Of a stretch of DNA of 64,000 bases, positions 34,701 through 42,817 are shown piece by piece. The first letter of the stretch is position 1. Each line of letters begins with the position of its first letter. Source of the stretch: Renibacterium sp043789415 (lineage in GTDB: Bacteria; Actinomycetota; Actinomycetes; Actinomycetales; Micrococcaceae); the NCBI RefSeq assembly GCF_043789415.1, contig NZ_JBDLLW010000001.1, forward strand, positions 1,054,001 through 1,118,000, in the 5' to 3' direction. A program made the position numbers and the translations under genes. Below the pieces are notes generated by a model. It saw only the letters and a list, made by a program, of their open reading frames with translations, was not told the DNA's origin and made no database searches.

Positions 34701-35037
34701 GCTGGACCACGATCGTTCGATAATCAGCCGCAATTGCCACGAACTGACCGGTGCTAATGAAAGCTTGAAGCGAAGCGTCATCGCCAAGTAGCGCATCCTT
34801 TGCAGCAGCTTTTGTCGCTGCCCCGCCATTAACCCATAGTTGGACAACTCCCGCGCGATCAGTCGCAGGCTTAAGTAGAGTACCGCTCGATGTTTCTGCT
34901 GCAGCAGCGAGGGGAGCGTAGGAGAGAGCTGGAACAAAGCCAATCACCAAAGCCAGCGCAACGACGACGCTTAAGAACAGCCGTGCAGTGGAGGTCAAAA
35001 GGGGTGGAGGGGCAAACCAGGACAGTCGGTGACTCAT
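31762..35037 (-). CDS. Secreted ALF-repeat and alanine-rich coiled-coil protein with hydrophobic C-terminus
   Basis: A 1,091-residue exported protein. The signal peptide covers residues 15-48 and ends near APLAAAA. Residues 60-245 hold about four ALF-type repeats (pattern AALD...AVQQFVNSGMAVAESTDQRKAVYNLL). Residues 250-600 are an alanine-rich heptad coiled coil. A second ALF block lies at about 615-800, and another alanine-rich coil at about 800-985. The last 105 residues change character: four cysteines, a GRNRVWADGWGTH segment, then two glycine-rich hydrophobic helices (VSGAYGVMAGYLGWAALFL and LGAVLGALAGVFAIEAGFI). ALF repeats are known from long actinobacterial surface or toxin-like proteins of unclear function. 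A filamentous carrier with a membrane-active tip is possible. A small two-helix gene follows immediately. Confidence 0.8.
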   Translation of the reverse strand: MSHRLSWFAPPPLLTSTARLFLSVVVALALVIGFVPALSYAPLAAAAETSSGTLLKPATDRAGVVQLWVNGGAATKAAAKDALLGDDASLQAFISTGQFVAIAADYRTIVVQLALMGGSSTRTAAETALNDDSLQAMQTFLSTGLKTAWLEDDRKTTYTATVEGGNTVKKAAQAALDAGDVAVQQFVNSGMAVAESTDQRKAVYNLLSSSPSVVAGANAALDSDVPTAVADFLRYGQFVAAAHDAETATVTQLAAQAKSASQQAIMLTKKAKNASAQAVKAAQLAKQAAQQAANEAKASAGSARKASAAAARAASLANQALKATQIAISAAQQAREALAQAANAAANAASAAVRTEQAAASAQWAAAAAATDASKAAAARAAATNARSAAAGASSAAAAAADAANAVDASKSAAASAASAGQNAAGAASAAASAAGEAGVSGEQAALANAAAQRANAAANRAAAAAAAVNSLADQASTQANIAKTAAQDAVAHANAAATAADTAAAQAGNAAAAATKSTEYANAATTAANIATAAVDKARVVQALARKADADRLAAEKEFQMAQASEDAQLATEQQKAQDEEIAQASAAAATTKELLTKLTAPGADLDSQLGDVKKAVFGVMETAGPWAVASAQQAIGSSPEMMKEFIVHGFQIAGGQDEWDQAYELAHVGRDVLKAPAKNVLTQDAAAIHQFLTVDRWKLTETEDRKQVYKLLETGGSEVKKAAQAALDADTLEATRTFLQKDQYAAAQLDDRKTVYNMLATVGPETKAAAEVALEGPQSYVSSFLASGQFEAAVRDQQTAAHVASINGLIEKADADAATARANAATAQQVAATARKAAADAQKYAADAAKYAGQAKTFADNAVKSANQAQQSANLANATAVTANNAAISARAAANQASLEAKTAYGSSMWAQGSSGLAAQAASAASSAAIKAGADANSAAQSASSAISLAATQQRLESSINVRENSRSQLKSTLNLSASKLELVDAQSTKLVPNCVGRNRVWADGWGTHVEMNSCLATLVSGAYGVMAGYLGWAALFLAEIPPLGAVLGALAGVFAIEAGFITMCNALGTGVTLHFIWFVTVPWCGPQE

Positions 35038-35447
35038 GAATGAATTCCTTCAACGTTTGAGGACGGGTATCAAGCTGGCTGTAAGGCTGAATAGGTGCTT
35101 CCCTGCACAGCCCTCACATAGCAATCTCCAAGAATCTAACAGCCGTCTCCGACAAGAAGGCCGGAAAAATTGACTTCGCACTGAAACTTCCAATCACTTC
35201 CAAGAAAACTTCCAATAAAACTGTGCAGAGGCAATGAATTCACCAGGTAATTTTGATGAATAAGGGATCTTAGGTCCGCTGAAGCCTGACGAGGCTCCGT
35301 CCTGTAACGGAGCACCACCCGCTATGGCTGTCAGTGGTGGCTGTTAGGTTCGTCTTTGGAGATGCCGATCCAGTCCGGATCGCGTCTTAATTTTCGTCGA
35401 TTGATTAACTCGCCTCGATGGTCCATGCCATCGCAAAGGAGATAAGT
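35038..35447. other. 410-base divergent regulatory region
   Basis: It separates the ALF-repeat gene (minus) from a small secreted protein gene (plus). It holds triple-repeat copy 2 (35187-35220), a hairpin GCTCCGT/ACGGAGC around 35294-35313, and a CACCAC/GTGGTG inverted pair (about 35314-35340). A short minus-strand frame here lacks a ribosome site and is not called. Confidence 0.5.
35187..35220 (-). repeat. Triple TTGGAAG direct repeat, copy 2
   Basis: The same heptamers with the same 10/12-base spacing as at 31355-31388, with a single substitution (C to G at 35204). It lies 150-183 bases upstream of the ALF-repeat gene start, a distance close to that of copy 1 from its gene. Confidence 0.75.
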
Positions 35448-35993
35448 ATGAACAAACTTAGGAAATCTGGCTCTCGGCCTTGGTTACGAGGAACGCTTGC
35501 AGTCGGATTGGTTGCCGCTTCGGCACTGACTCTGATGGGCGCTTCGGGCGCTGTTGCAGCTGATGGTGATGAGCCTGGATTTACCGTGGAACCGGTAGGG
35601 ACTCCTTTAGAGCCGGGGTTCACGGTGGAGAACTATATTCATCCGAACGCCGATCAGATCGCGGCTCAGACGAATATTTTACTCAAAGAGGGGAACGGAA
35701 GCATCATCTACGCTCAGTGCCGGAGCCTCAATGATGGCCCGAAGCAAATCAGGGTCGAGACCAATCTGCGTCCTAACCTACCGGTCTGCTTTGATATCAG
35801 CGCTCCAACGGGATGGCTGAAGATGGAGATCCCTGGCTCTTTCGGCGTCCGGGCCGCTACCAAGGATCTCACGATCACGACCAGCGAGGCCGGCGACGCT
35901 CCGGAACAGCAAGTCATTCCTGCGAATGGGCGTCTAGGTATTGATCCTTCTGATAGCACCGAAGTCACCTTGCTTGAGCTTCGAGTGAAATAA
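35448..35993 (+). CDS. Small secreted protein, unknown
   Basis: 181 residues. A twin-basic N-terminus (MNKLRKSGSRPWLRG) and a hydrophobic helix end in ASGAVAADG, a good signal peptidase site near residue 38. The mature part starts with a short duplicated phrase (EPGFTVEPVGTPLEPGFTVEN), then about 130 residues, probably beta-rich, with two cysteines (AQCRSL and PVCFDI) that could form one disulphide. The ATG at 35448 has AAGGAGAT seven bases before it and is preferred over one at 35418. It is 55 bases upstream of the protease-like lectin gene on the same strand, so they may be co-transcribed and work together outside the cell. No family recognised. Confidence 0.75.
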   Translation: MNKLRKSGSRPWLRGTLAVGLVAASALTLMGASGAVAADGDEPGFTVEPVGTPLEPGFTVENYIHPNADQIAAQTNILLKEGNGSIIYAQCRSLNDGPKQIRVETNLRPNLPVCFDISAPTGWLKMEIPGSFGVRAATKDLTITTSEAGDAPEQQVIPANGRLGIDPSDSTEVTLLELRVK

Positions 35994-36048
35994 CCCCTCT
36001 CGACTTCCCTGCCATAGCTCATTGTTAATATTTGTAGAAAGAGACACC

Positions 36049-37782
36049 ATGTCAAAGCTTTTCAAAGCGCGAAAGGCCCGTACCGCAGGGCTGATCACGA
36101 TCACCGCGCTCACCCTCGCGGGGCTGGGTGCGATTCCGGCCTCAGCGCTGTCCAACGGTACCGATGTGCCGAATAATGAAAATCCGAATGTCGTCAAGGT
36201 CGCCACCGGATATGGCACCTGCACGGGCGCGTTGATCGATCCCTCCTGGGTTGCCACCGTGGCTTCGTGCTTCAGCCAGAACCCGGCGAACTTCAGCCAG
36301 CTCAAAGCCGGCAAGCCTGCTTTGCCAGCCAAAGTTCTGTTCGGCGTCGATGCAGCCTCTCGTGATAACACCGGGATCGCGGTAGAAGACCTTCAGCCGT
36401 ACACAGGCGCTGACGGCCGTGACCTGGCCCTGATCAAGCTCTCCAGCCCGGCGATCAATACCACTCCGTTCAAACTCGCCACCACCGCACCAGCTGTGGA
36501 CGAAAAACTTGATTTCATCGGCTGGGGACGAACCAAAACTGAATGGGTGCCTGCGGTTTCGCATAAAGCATCCTTCAACACCACGGCCGTAAATGCTAAA
36601 GAAATCACCGTCGTCGGTAATAACCCCGTCGACGCTAGTCTCTGCCTCGGCGATTCCGGCGCACCCGCGATCCGCACCACTGCCGAAGGGCAAGAGATCC
36701 TTGCCCTGAATTCCCGGTCCTGGCAGAAGAACTGCATCGGTTCAACCCAAACCCAGGACGGAGCCTTCGCCAGCCGGATCGACGACATCACCCCCTGGAT
36801 CCAGACCACCATTACCAACGCCAATAAACTCCCCGGTGTGGCTAGTGGCGCGATCATCCAGTTCAAGAACAACGGCATTGCAAATGCCTGCTTGGGTCTG
36901 CCGAACTTCACCTCGGCTCAGAATGTTCAGCAGCAGGCAACCGTCTGTGGCCAGACCACCCGCCAATGGTGGGAAGTGACTGAAGTCTCCCCAGCTGTTT
37001 ACGAACTTAAGGGTGAATTTGCCAAGCTCTGCCTGGGTGCTGTTTCCAACAGCACGATTGAGTTCGCCACTGTCGGCCAGGTGACCTGCCAGCCAGGCAA
37101 TAAATTCCAGCAATGGAAGACCGTCTCCGTTGGCGGCGATAAGTACCTGCTGCAGAACGTTGGTTCAGGGTTCTACATCGATGCGAATGGTGTTACGCAA
37201 GGGACCGATGAAAAACTGAGCCTTCGAACGCTTTCCAATAGGACGAAGCAGCAATGGACGGTTTCCGTCTTCACCCAAGCCAATTACGACCTCGCGCCGA
37301 TCGGCAGCTTCAAGTCAATCCAGGCGGTTGCACCGGCAGCTTCAGCGGGATCATCGGTTCGTCATATCAATGGCGAAGGCCAAATCGCCAAGGTGACCTC
37401 GGCCTCAGCCGCCACCCTGCGCCAGGATGCCTCATGGAAGATCGTCAAGGGCCTGGCTGACCCGAAGTGCTACAGCTTCGAGTCGCTGAACTTCCCCGGT
37501 AAATACCTTACGGCGAATGTCTCCACCGCGAAGGTTGCTTTAACCGTTCCAGCCAACCCCACCGATGCCGCCGCAACCTGGTGCGCACGAACCGGCAAGG
37601 TCGGAGTCAATACCGTTCAGCTGCAGTGGTACGCGAACCCCACTCGGGTCCTTCGCCACAACTCAGGTCTGCTCTACGCGGGAACGAGCGGTGGAAGCAT
37701 CTCCGGAGCGGATTCTCCCACGACCTTCAACGAAATGACTTCTTGGAGCATCGGAGAAACCTGGGCTACCCCGGCCCCGTAA
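36049..37782 (+). CDS. Secreted trypsin-like protein with ricin and CBM42-like domains, catalytic His missing
   Basis: 577 residues. The signal peptide ends near IPASALS (about residue 36). Residues 38-255 follow the S1 chymotrypsin fold: TCTGALIDPSWVATVASCF, RDLALIKL with Asp125, and CLGDSGAPAI with Ser203. The histidine expected in the AHC motif is Ser73 (ASC), so the triad is incomplete. Residues about 265-410 form a ricin-type beta-trefoil with three QxW-like repeats (RQWWEV, QQWKTV, QQWTVS). Residues about 420-577 resemble an AbfB/CBM42 arabinose-binding domain (SFESLNFPGKYL, RQDASWKIVKGL). It probably binds glycans and may be a pseudoprotease or use another general base. ATG at 36049 with GAAAGAGA. 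Confidence 0.82.
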   Translation: MSKLFKARKARTAGLITITALTLAGLGAIPASALSNGTDVPNNENPNVVKVATGYGTCTGALIDPSWVATVASCFSQNPANFSQLKAGKPALPAKVLFGVDAASRDNTGIAVEDLQPYTGADGRDLALIKLSSPAINTTPFKLATTAPAVDEKLDFIGWGRTKTEWVPAVSHKASFNTTAVNAKEITVVGNNPVDASLCLGDSGAPAIRTTAEGQEILALNSRSWQKNCIGSTQTQDGAFASRIDDITPWIQTTITNANKLPGVASGAIIQFKNNGIANACLGLPNFTSAQNVQQQATVCGQTTRQWWEVTEVSPAVYELKGEFAKLCLGAVSNSTIEFATVGQVTCQPGNKFQQWKTVSVGGDKYLLQNVGSGFYIDANGVTQGTDEKLSLRTLSNRTKQQWTVSVFTQANYDLAPIGSFKSIQAVAPAASAGSSVRHINGEGQIAKVTSASAATLRQDASWKIVKGLADPKCYSFESLNFPGKYLTANVSTAKVALTVPANPTDAAATWCARTGKVGVNTVQLQWYANPTRVLRHNSGLLYAGTSGGSISGADSPTTFNEMTSWSIGETWATPAP

Positions 37783-37834
37783 CCCTGGAATCAGTTTCTA
37801 TTGGCTGAACCAGGCCTTGAATGACTAAAGGTTA

Positions 37835-37873
37835 GAGGAAGTGTCCCCGCCATAATGGCGGGGACACTTCCTC
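37835..37873. terminator. Terminator after the protease-like lectin gene
   Basis: A 19-base perfect inverted repeat (37835-37853 with 37855-37873); realistically a 16-bp stem with a CATAATG loop. It lies 53 bases after the stop and is followed by ATTTAAT. Confidence 0.85.
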
Positions 37874-38033
37874 ATTTAATGAGTCAGCCGCTCACTTCTC
37901 TCATCAGCAGATCGTCCTCACCATTTGATTTAGACGATCAACATCCCCTTGGACCGGGAACAAGCAGCCACTAGAATACGTTTTAAGTTACAGTTCATTA
38001 ACTGAATTCATCGCCTGAAGCAGAGGAATCCTG

Positions 38034-39224
38034 ATGCCCCACCCCGAAGATGTGGTCATTCTGTCCGGAGCACGCACTCCGCTCGGCAAGTTGAAAGGCG
38101 CCCTCGCCAGCTTCCAGGCCGTCGAGCTCGGTGGCTTTGCCATCAAGGGAGCCTTGGAGAAAGCCGGAGTCACCGCAGAGCAAGTGGACGCCGTGATCAT
38201 GGGTCATGTGGTTCAGGCTGGCTGCGGTCAGAATCCAGCTCGGCAATCCGCGATCAAAGCAGGCCTCGGCTGGAACACCCCCACCGTGACGATCAATAAA
38301 GTCTGCCTTTCCGGCTTGGCAGCCATCACCGATGCAGCCCGCTTGATCCGCAGCGGCGAGGCCAGCATCGTGGTCGCCGGTGGCCAGGAATCGATGACCA
38401 ATGCTCCCCATCTGCTGCCCGGATCCCGGAACGGCTGGAACTATGGCAGTTTCACCGCGATTGACTCGGTGGCCAATGATGGCCTGACCGACGCCTTCGA
38501 CGGCGAATCCATGGGCTCTTCCACAGAGCGCAAGAATACTGAACTCGCTATCGGGCGCACCGAGCAGGACGAGGTGGCTGCCGCCTCGCATCAGCGAGCT
38601 GCAAAAGCTCAGTCCGAAGGGGTCTTCGATCAGGAAATCGTTCCGGTCAGCGTTCCGCAGCGCAAGGGCGATCCCCTACTGGTCAGCCAGGACGAAGGAG
38701 TCCGCGCGACCACCACTGTCGAGACCCTGAGCGGTCTGCGCCCGGCCTTCGCCAAAGAAGGCACCATCACGGCGGGCAACTCCTCTCCGCTTTCCGACGG
38801 CGCCGCCGCACTCGTGCTGACTACGCGCGCCAAGGCAGAAGAGCTGGGACTGAACTGGATCGCCGTCGTCGGCAAGCCCGGGCAGGTCGCGGGGCCGGAT
38901 ACCTCCTTACATTCGCAGCCCTCTAATGCCATCAAGCAGGCGCTCGATCGTGCCGGCTGGACGGCCCAGGACCTGGATTTCATCGAGATCAACGAGGCCT
39001 TCGGTTCAGTGGCTGTGCAGTCCCTCAAGGACCTGGACTATCCGCTCGAGAAGACTAATATCCATGGCGGCGCCATCGCTGTGGGCCACCCGATCGGTGC
39101 TTCAGGAGCGCGCTTGGCGCTGCACGCGGCTCTGGAACTGAACCGTCGCGGCAGCGGTAAATCAGCTGTCGCCCTGTGCGGCGGTGGCGGTCAGGGCGAA
39201 GCGCTGCTGCTCTACAAAGACTAA
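38034..39224 (+). CDS. Acetyl-CoA acetyltransferase (thiolase)
   Basis: A 396-residue cytosolic thiolase II. The acyl-carrying cysteine is Cys91 in INKVCLSGLAAI, the catalytic histidine is in GGAIAVGHPIGASGAR, and the second cysteine is in ALCGGGGQGEAL. NEAF (IEINEAFGSVAVQ) is also present. The family interconverts acetyl-CoA and acetoacetyl-CoA, in fatty-acid or branched-chain degradation or polyhydroxybutyrate synthesis. It stands alone with ybaK, so the pathway cannot be decided from context. GAGGAATC lies before the ATG. Confidence 0.95.
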   Translation: MPHPEDVVILSGARTPLGKLKGALASFQAVELGGFAIKGALEKAGVTAEQVDAVIMGHVVQAGCGQNPARQSAIKAGLGWNTPTVTINKVCLSGLAAITDAARLIRSGEASIVVAGGQESMTNAPHLLPGSRNGWNYGSFTAIDSVANDGLTDAFDGESMGSSTERKNTELAIGRTEQDEVAAASHQRAAKAQSEGVFDQEIVPVSVPQRKGDPLLVSQDEGVRATTTVETLSGLRPAFAKEGTITAGNSSPLSDGAAALVLTTRAKAEELGLNWIAVVGKPGQVAGPDTSLHSQPSNAIKQALDRAGWTAQDLDFIEINEAFGSVAVQSLKDLDYPLEKTNIHGGAIAVGHPIGASGARLALHAALELNRRGSGKSAVALCGGGGQGEALLLYKD

Positions 39225-39233
39225 GGACCCAAG

Positions 39234-39698
39234 ATGAGCACCGAACGTTTCCTCGAAGCCGCTCAGACCAAGGGACTCAGCGTAGAACTCGTCGAACGCA
39301 GCGCGGCAAACAGTCTCGAGGAAGCCGCCAGCATCCTGCGGATTCAGCCCTCGGATATCGTCAAATCCCTCGTGGTCAAGCACAAGAACGGAACCTTCCT
39401 CTTTGCGCTGATCCCCGGTAACCGGCAGATTTCCTGGCCTAAGCTCCGGGAGCTGGTCGGCGTCAACAAGCTCTCTATGCCGGCCGCCGGCATTGCTCTG
39501 CAAGCCACCGGTTACGAAAGAGGGACCATCACTCCGGTTGGCGCCGAAGGGAACTGGCCGGTCTATGCCGATGAGTCAATCCGCGGAAAACGGATCTCCA
39601 TGGGTGCCGGCGCCCATGGCTACAGTGCCTTCCTGGACGCCGATGAACTGATCTCGGCCTATCAAGCGGTTACCGCGGATATCAGCGAACCGCTGTAA
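39234..39698 (+). CDS. ybaK: YbaK/EbsC-type aminoacyl-tRNA deacylase
   Basis: 154 residues, typical for the family. It shows the conserved SLEEAASILRIQPSDIVKSLVVK segment, the GVNKLSMPAA region, and the GYERGTITPVGAEG loop that binds the aminoacyl-adenosine end. The family hydrolyses mischarged tRNAs, classically Cys-tRNA(Pro). It starts nine bases after the thiolase stop with an AAGGA ribosome site, so the two are co-transcribed, a combination without obvious functional logic. Convergent with the GH38 gene, 16 bases away. Confidence 0.9.
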   Translation: MSTERFLEAAQTKGLSVELVERSAANSLEEAASILRIQPSDIVKSLVVKHKNGTFLFALIPGNRQISWPKLRELVGVNKLSMPAAGIALQATGYERGTITPVGAEGNWPVYADESIRGKRISMGAGAHGYSAFLDADELISAYQAVTADISEPL

Positions 39699-39714
39699 AC
39701 CGATTTCAAGGAAT

Positions 39715-42700
39715 CTAGCACCCCGCCCCACGGAATCTCAGCGTGACCAATTGGAAAGGCCGCAGCTGAAGCTCGAGTGCACCCTCAGTCTGCGCCAAGG
39801 CTTTGGCGGCCACCGGTCGTTCCAGCAGATCGGTCTCCAGGACCTCTACGAAGCCAAAAGCCGTGCTGAGCTTCGCCCGAGCACGACCACCGGTGGCTTC
39901 GTAGAGCCGCACCACCAGGTCTCCGCTCCGGTCGTCCGCGAGTTTGACCGCACTGACCACCACGGCGTCATTGTCCAGGGCGACCAGCGGCTCCACCGAA
40001 GCAGCCCCGGACACCCGACGCTCCGGAAGATTGAGCTGATACCCAGCCCGCACCGCATCGAGCACATCGCTCCCCGCTAGCAGCGCGAACTCCATCCGGT
40101 GCACTCCCTGATCTGTTTGCGGGTCAGGGAATCTCGGAGCCCGAAGTATCGAAGCGCGGATCGTGGCGCCAGCGGGCTGACCGGGCTTCGCTCCGGCAGC
40201 TAGCTGACGGCTCACGTCATAACCATAGGTTCCGTTATTGATCAGTGCCACCCCGTAACCAGGCTCCTCGACATGCACCCAGCGATGCGCGCAGATCTCG
40301 AACTTCGCGGCGTCCCAAGAGGTATTGGCGTGGGTGGGTCGCTGCAGATAGCCGAACTGGATCTCCGAAGAGCTGCGCTCCGCCTGGATATCCAAAGGGA
40401 AGGCCAATTTGAGAAGTTTCTCCTTTTCATACCAACCCACGGTCACGCTGAGTTCGAGTTGCTTAGAACCAGGTGCCAGCCGGATCCGTTGCTCGATCCA
40501 GGACTCCCCGAAGCCACGCCGCATGAGCAGGGCCTGAGGCCCATCAGCCCGCATCCACTCCAGCTCCACCAGGTTCACAGCGGTGTTCCGGTAAAACTCG
40601 TCGATATCCCAGGCATCCCAATCGTTCGGGAAGTCCGGGTGAAGCTGGAACAGGTTCCCCGGCCCGGAGAGCACTTCGCGCTCTTGGTCGCGGTCGTACA
40701 CCGAGCTGAACAGACCCTGCGCATCTACCGCAACCCGCAGGTGCTCGTTCTCCAGCAACCAGCCTTCCGCCTCAGAACGAAGAGTCTCGATATCCGGCTC
40801 GCTTGCTATCGGCCGAGCCGAACGTGCCGGAACACCAGCCCGCTGATGCGGAGCGGAATTGAACACCAGCAACGTCGCGGGTTCCTCACTGCCCTGAGCC
40901 AGCGCGTGCTGCGCTGCTGTGATGATCTCCTCGAGTTGCGCGGCGATCTCAGCGTAGCTCTCGGCCGCCTCACGATGCACCCAGGCGATCGAGGTGCCGG
41001 GCAGAATATCGTGGAATTGCAGCAGCAGCACCTGTTTCCAGATCTGATCCAACGCCTCGTAGGGGTATTCGAAACCCGCGGTGAGCGCAGCCGTCGTCGA
41101 CCAGAGCTCAGCCTCATAGAGCAAGTGCTCGCTGCGCCGGTTACCCTGCTTATTCTTGGCTTGCGTAGTGTAAGTGCCCCGGTGGAATTCGAGATACAGC
41201 TCCCCCGCCCAGACCGGCGGATTCTGGTATTCGGCCTCCGCAGCCCGGAAGAAGTCCGCAGGACTCTCGATACTCAGCCGAGGAGCGCCCTCCAGATTCT
41301 TGTTCCGCACGGAACGAGCGAGCATCTCCCGGGTGGGGCCGCCTCCGCCGTCGCCCCACCCGAAGGGGGCGAGCGAATGGCTTGCCGCGCCCTTCTCCTG
41401 GAAGTTCCGCGCCGCGTGGGCCAGCTGACCACCGGATAAATCGGAGCTGTAAGTGTCCACCGGCGGGAAGTGGGTGAAGATCCGCGTACCGTCGATGCCT
41501 TCCCAGTTGAAGGTGTGGTGGGGGAACTTATTGACCGTGTTCCAGGAGATCTTCTGCGTGAGGAACCACTTCGCTCCGGCGGCCTTCACAATCTGCGGTA
41601 GCGCAGCGGAGTAGCCGAAGGTGTCCGGTAGCCAGACCTCTTCGGTTTCGACGCCGAATTCCTCGAGGAAGAAGCGCTTGCCGTAGACGAACTGCCGGGC
41701 CATCGCCTCGCTGCCCGGCATATTGGTATCGGGTTCCACCCACATGCCGCCGACCGGGATGAAGCGGCCCTGCCGGATCAGCTCCTTGACCCGTTCGAAG
41801 AGTTCGGGGCGGTAATCCTTGAGCCAAGCCAGCTGCTGAGCCTGGCTCATCGCGAACTTGAAGTCGGCTGCTCCGCTGAGATTGTTGTGCTCCAGTAAGT
41901 TCACCACATTAGCGCTGGTCCGACCGACTTTACGGACAGTCTCGCGCAATGGCCAGAGCCAGGCGGAGTCAATATGCGCATGGCCTATCGCGCTGATCCG
42001 ATGGGCGCTCGACGCCGCTGGGCTGGCCAATATCTCGGTGAGCTCGGCTCGGGCTAGTGACGCCGTTGCGTGCACCTTCTGCAGATCGATGACGTCGAGG
42101 GATCGCTCGATGGCTCGCAGTATCTGGTAACGCCGGGCATCGGAATCGGCGAGTTCCCGGCTCAGCTCGCTGAGTGTCTCTAAGTCCTGACAGAGTTCCC
42201 AGAGCTCGGCGTCGAAAAGATTGATATCCGCACGACTGATGCGGTACAAAGGCTCGGCGCCCGAGGTCAATTTATCACCGATCAGAGTGGGCAGATAGCC
42301 TTCCGGGCTCGCGATCCGCGGATTCGCGGCGGCTTCTACATAGACCTCGAAACGGCCCTCCGGTGCGGTCCGAGAATCCACCGGAATCCACTGGTTCTTG
42401 GGGTTGAGCCCTTTGAGTACAGTGCCATCAGGCAGATAGACCATCCCTTCGGCGTGAAAGCCAGGGTCGATATCGCCGAAGCCCAGATTGAAAATGACCT
42501 CGAGTCGCTCAGTCGAGGCAGACTCGGGGATCTCTCCGACGAGGTGAAACCAGCTGGTCCCCCACGCGGGCCCCCAGGCATCCCCGACCCGGCTGGGCAG
42601 ATACTCTTGCGCGAGCGCATGCTGCGGGCTGACCGGTTCGCCGTGCTCGGCGTCCACCAATCCGCCGTCGACGTGCCAGACGCTGAGTTCCAAAGCAGCC

Positions 42701-42783
42701 ACCGGGGTGTGGATCTCCCTGCGCAAGCGCTCGTGCAGGGTGCGTGCCACTCGATCTTCAATCAGCTTCCGATCACTGTGCAT
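39715..42783 (-). CDS. GH38 alpha-mannosidase
   Basis: A 1,022-residue cytoplasmic enzyme. After an N-terminal beta domain (residues 1-230) the catalytic barrel carries the zinc motif AIGHAHIDSAWLWPLRET and the nucleophile motif WLPDTFGYSAALPQI. A helical bundle and large beta-sandwich domains follow to the end. Family 38 enzymes remove alpha-linked mannose, for example from high-mannose N-glycans. No signal peptide, so it acts on imported oligosaccharides. I start at the ATG at 42783 with GGAG nine bases upstream; an in-frame start at 42864 would overlap the GH5 gene. It is 34 bases downstream of GH5 in one operon. Confidence 0.93.
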   Translation of the reverse strand: MHSDRKLIEDRVARTLHERLRREIHTPVAALELSVWHVDGGLVDAEHGEPVSPQHALAQEYLPSRVGDAWGPAWGTSWFHLVGEIPESASTERLEVIFNLGFGDIDPGFHAEGMVYLPDGTVLKGLNPKNQWIPVDSRTAPEGRFEVYVEAAANPRIASPEGYLPTLIGDKLTSGAEPLYRISRADINLFDAELWELCQDLETLSELSRELADSDARRYQILRAIERSLDVIDLQKVHATASLARAELTEILASPAASSAHRISAIGHAHIDSAWLWPLRETVRKVGRTSANVVNLLEHNNLSGAADFKFAMSQAQQLAWLKDYRPELFERVKELIRQGRFIPVGGMWVEPDTNMPGSEAMARQFVYGKRFFLEEFGVETEEVWLPDTFGYSAALPQIVKAAGAKWFLTQKISWNTVNKFPHHTFNWEGIDGTRIFTHFPPVDTYSSDLSGGQLAHAARNFQEKGAASHSLAPFGWGDGGGGPTREMLARSVRNKNLEGAPRLSIESPADFFRAAEAEYQNPPVWAGELYLEFHRGTYTTQAKNKQGNRRSEHLLYEAELWSTTAALTAGFEYPYEALDQIWKQVLLLQFHDILPGTSIAWVHREAAESYAEIAAQLEEIITAAQHALAQGSEEPATLLVFNSAPHQRAGVPARSARPIASEPDIETLRSEAEGWLLENEHLRVAVDAQGLFSSVYDRDQEREVLSGPGNLFQLHPDFPNDWDAWDIDEFYRNTAVNLVELEWMRADGPQALLMRRGFGESWIEQRIRLAPGSKQLELSVTVGWYEKEKLLKLAFPLDIQAERSSSEIQFGYLQRPTHANTSWDAAKFEICAHRWVHVEEPGYGVALINNGTYGYDVSRQLAAGAKPGQPAGATIRASILRAPRFPDPQTDQGVHRMEFALLAGSDVLDAVRAGYQLNLPERRVSGAASVEPLVALDNDAVVVSAVKLADDRSGDLVVRLYEATGGRARAKLSTAFGFVEVLETDLLERPVAAKALAQTEGALELQLRPFQLVTLRFRGAGC

Positions 42784-42817
42784 TGCAAGGCTCCATTCAA
42801 GGGCAGGGGCGAACCGA

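Noticed and set aside
31355..35220. CRISPR-like array from the repeated CTTCCAA units
   Set aside because: Only three heptamers per site with 3-5 base gaps, and two sites 3.8 kb apart; no spacers and no cas genes.
35136..35318. 60-codon minus-strand frame upstream of the ALF-repeat gene
   Set aside because: No ribosome site, overlaps the triple-repeat promoter element, no protein features.
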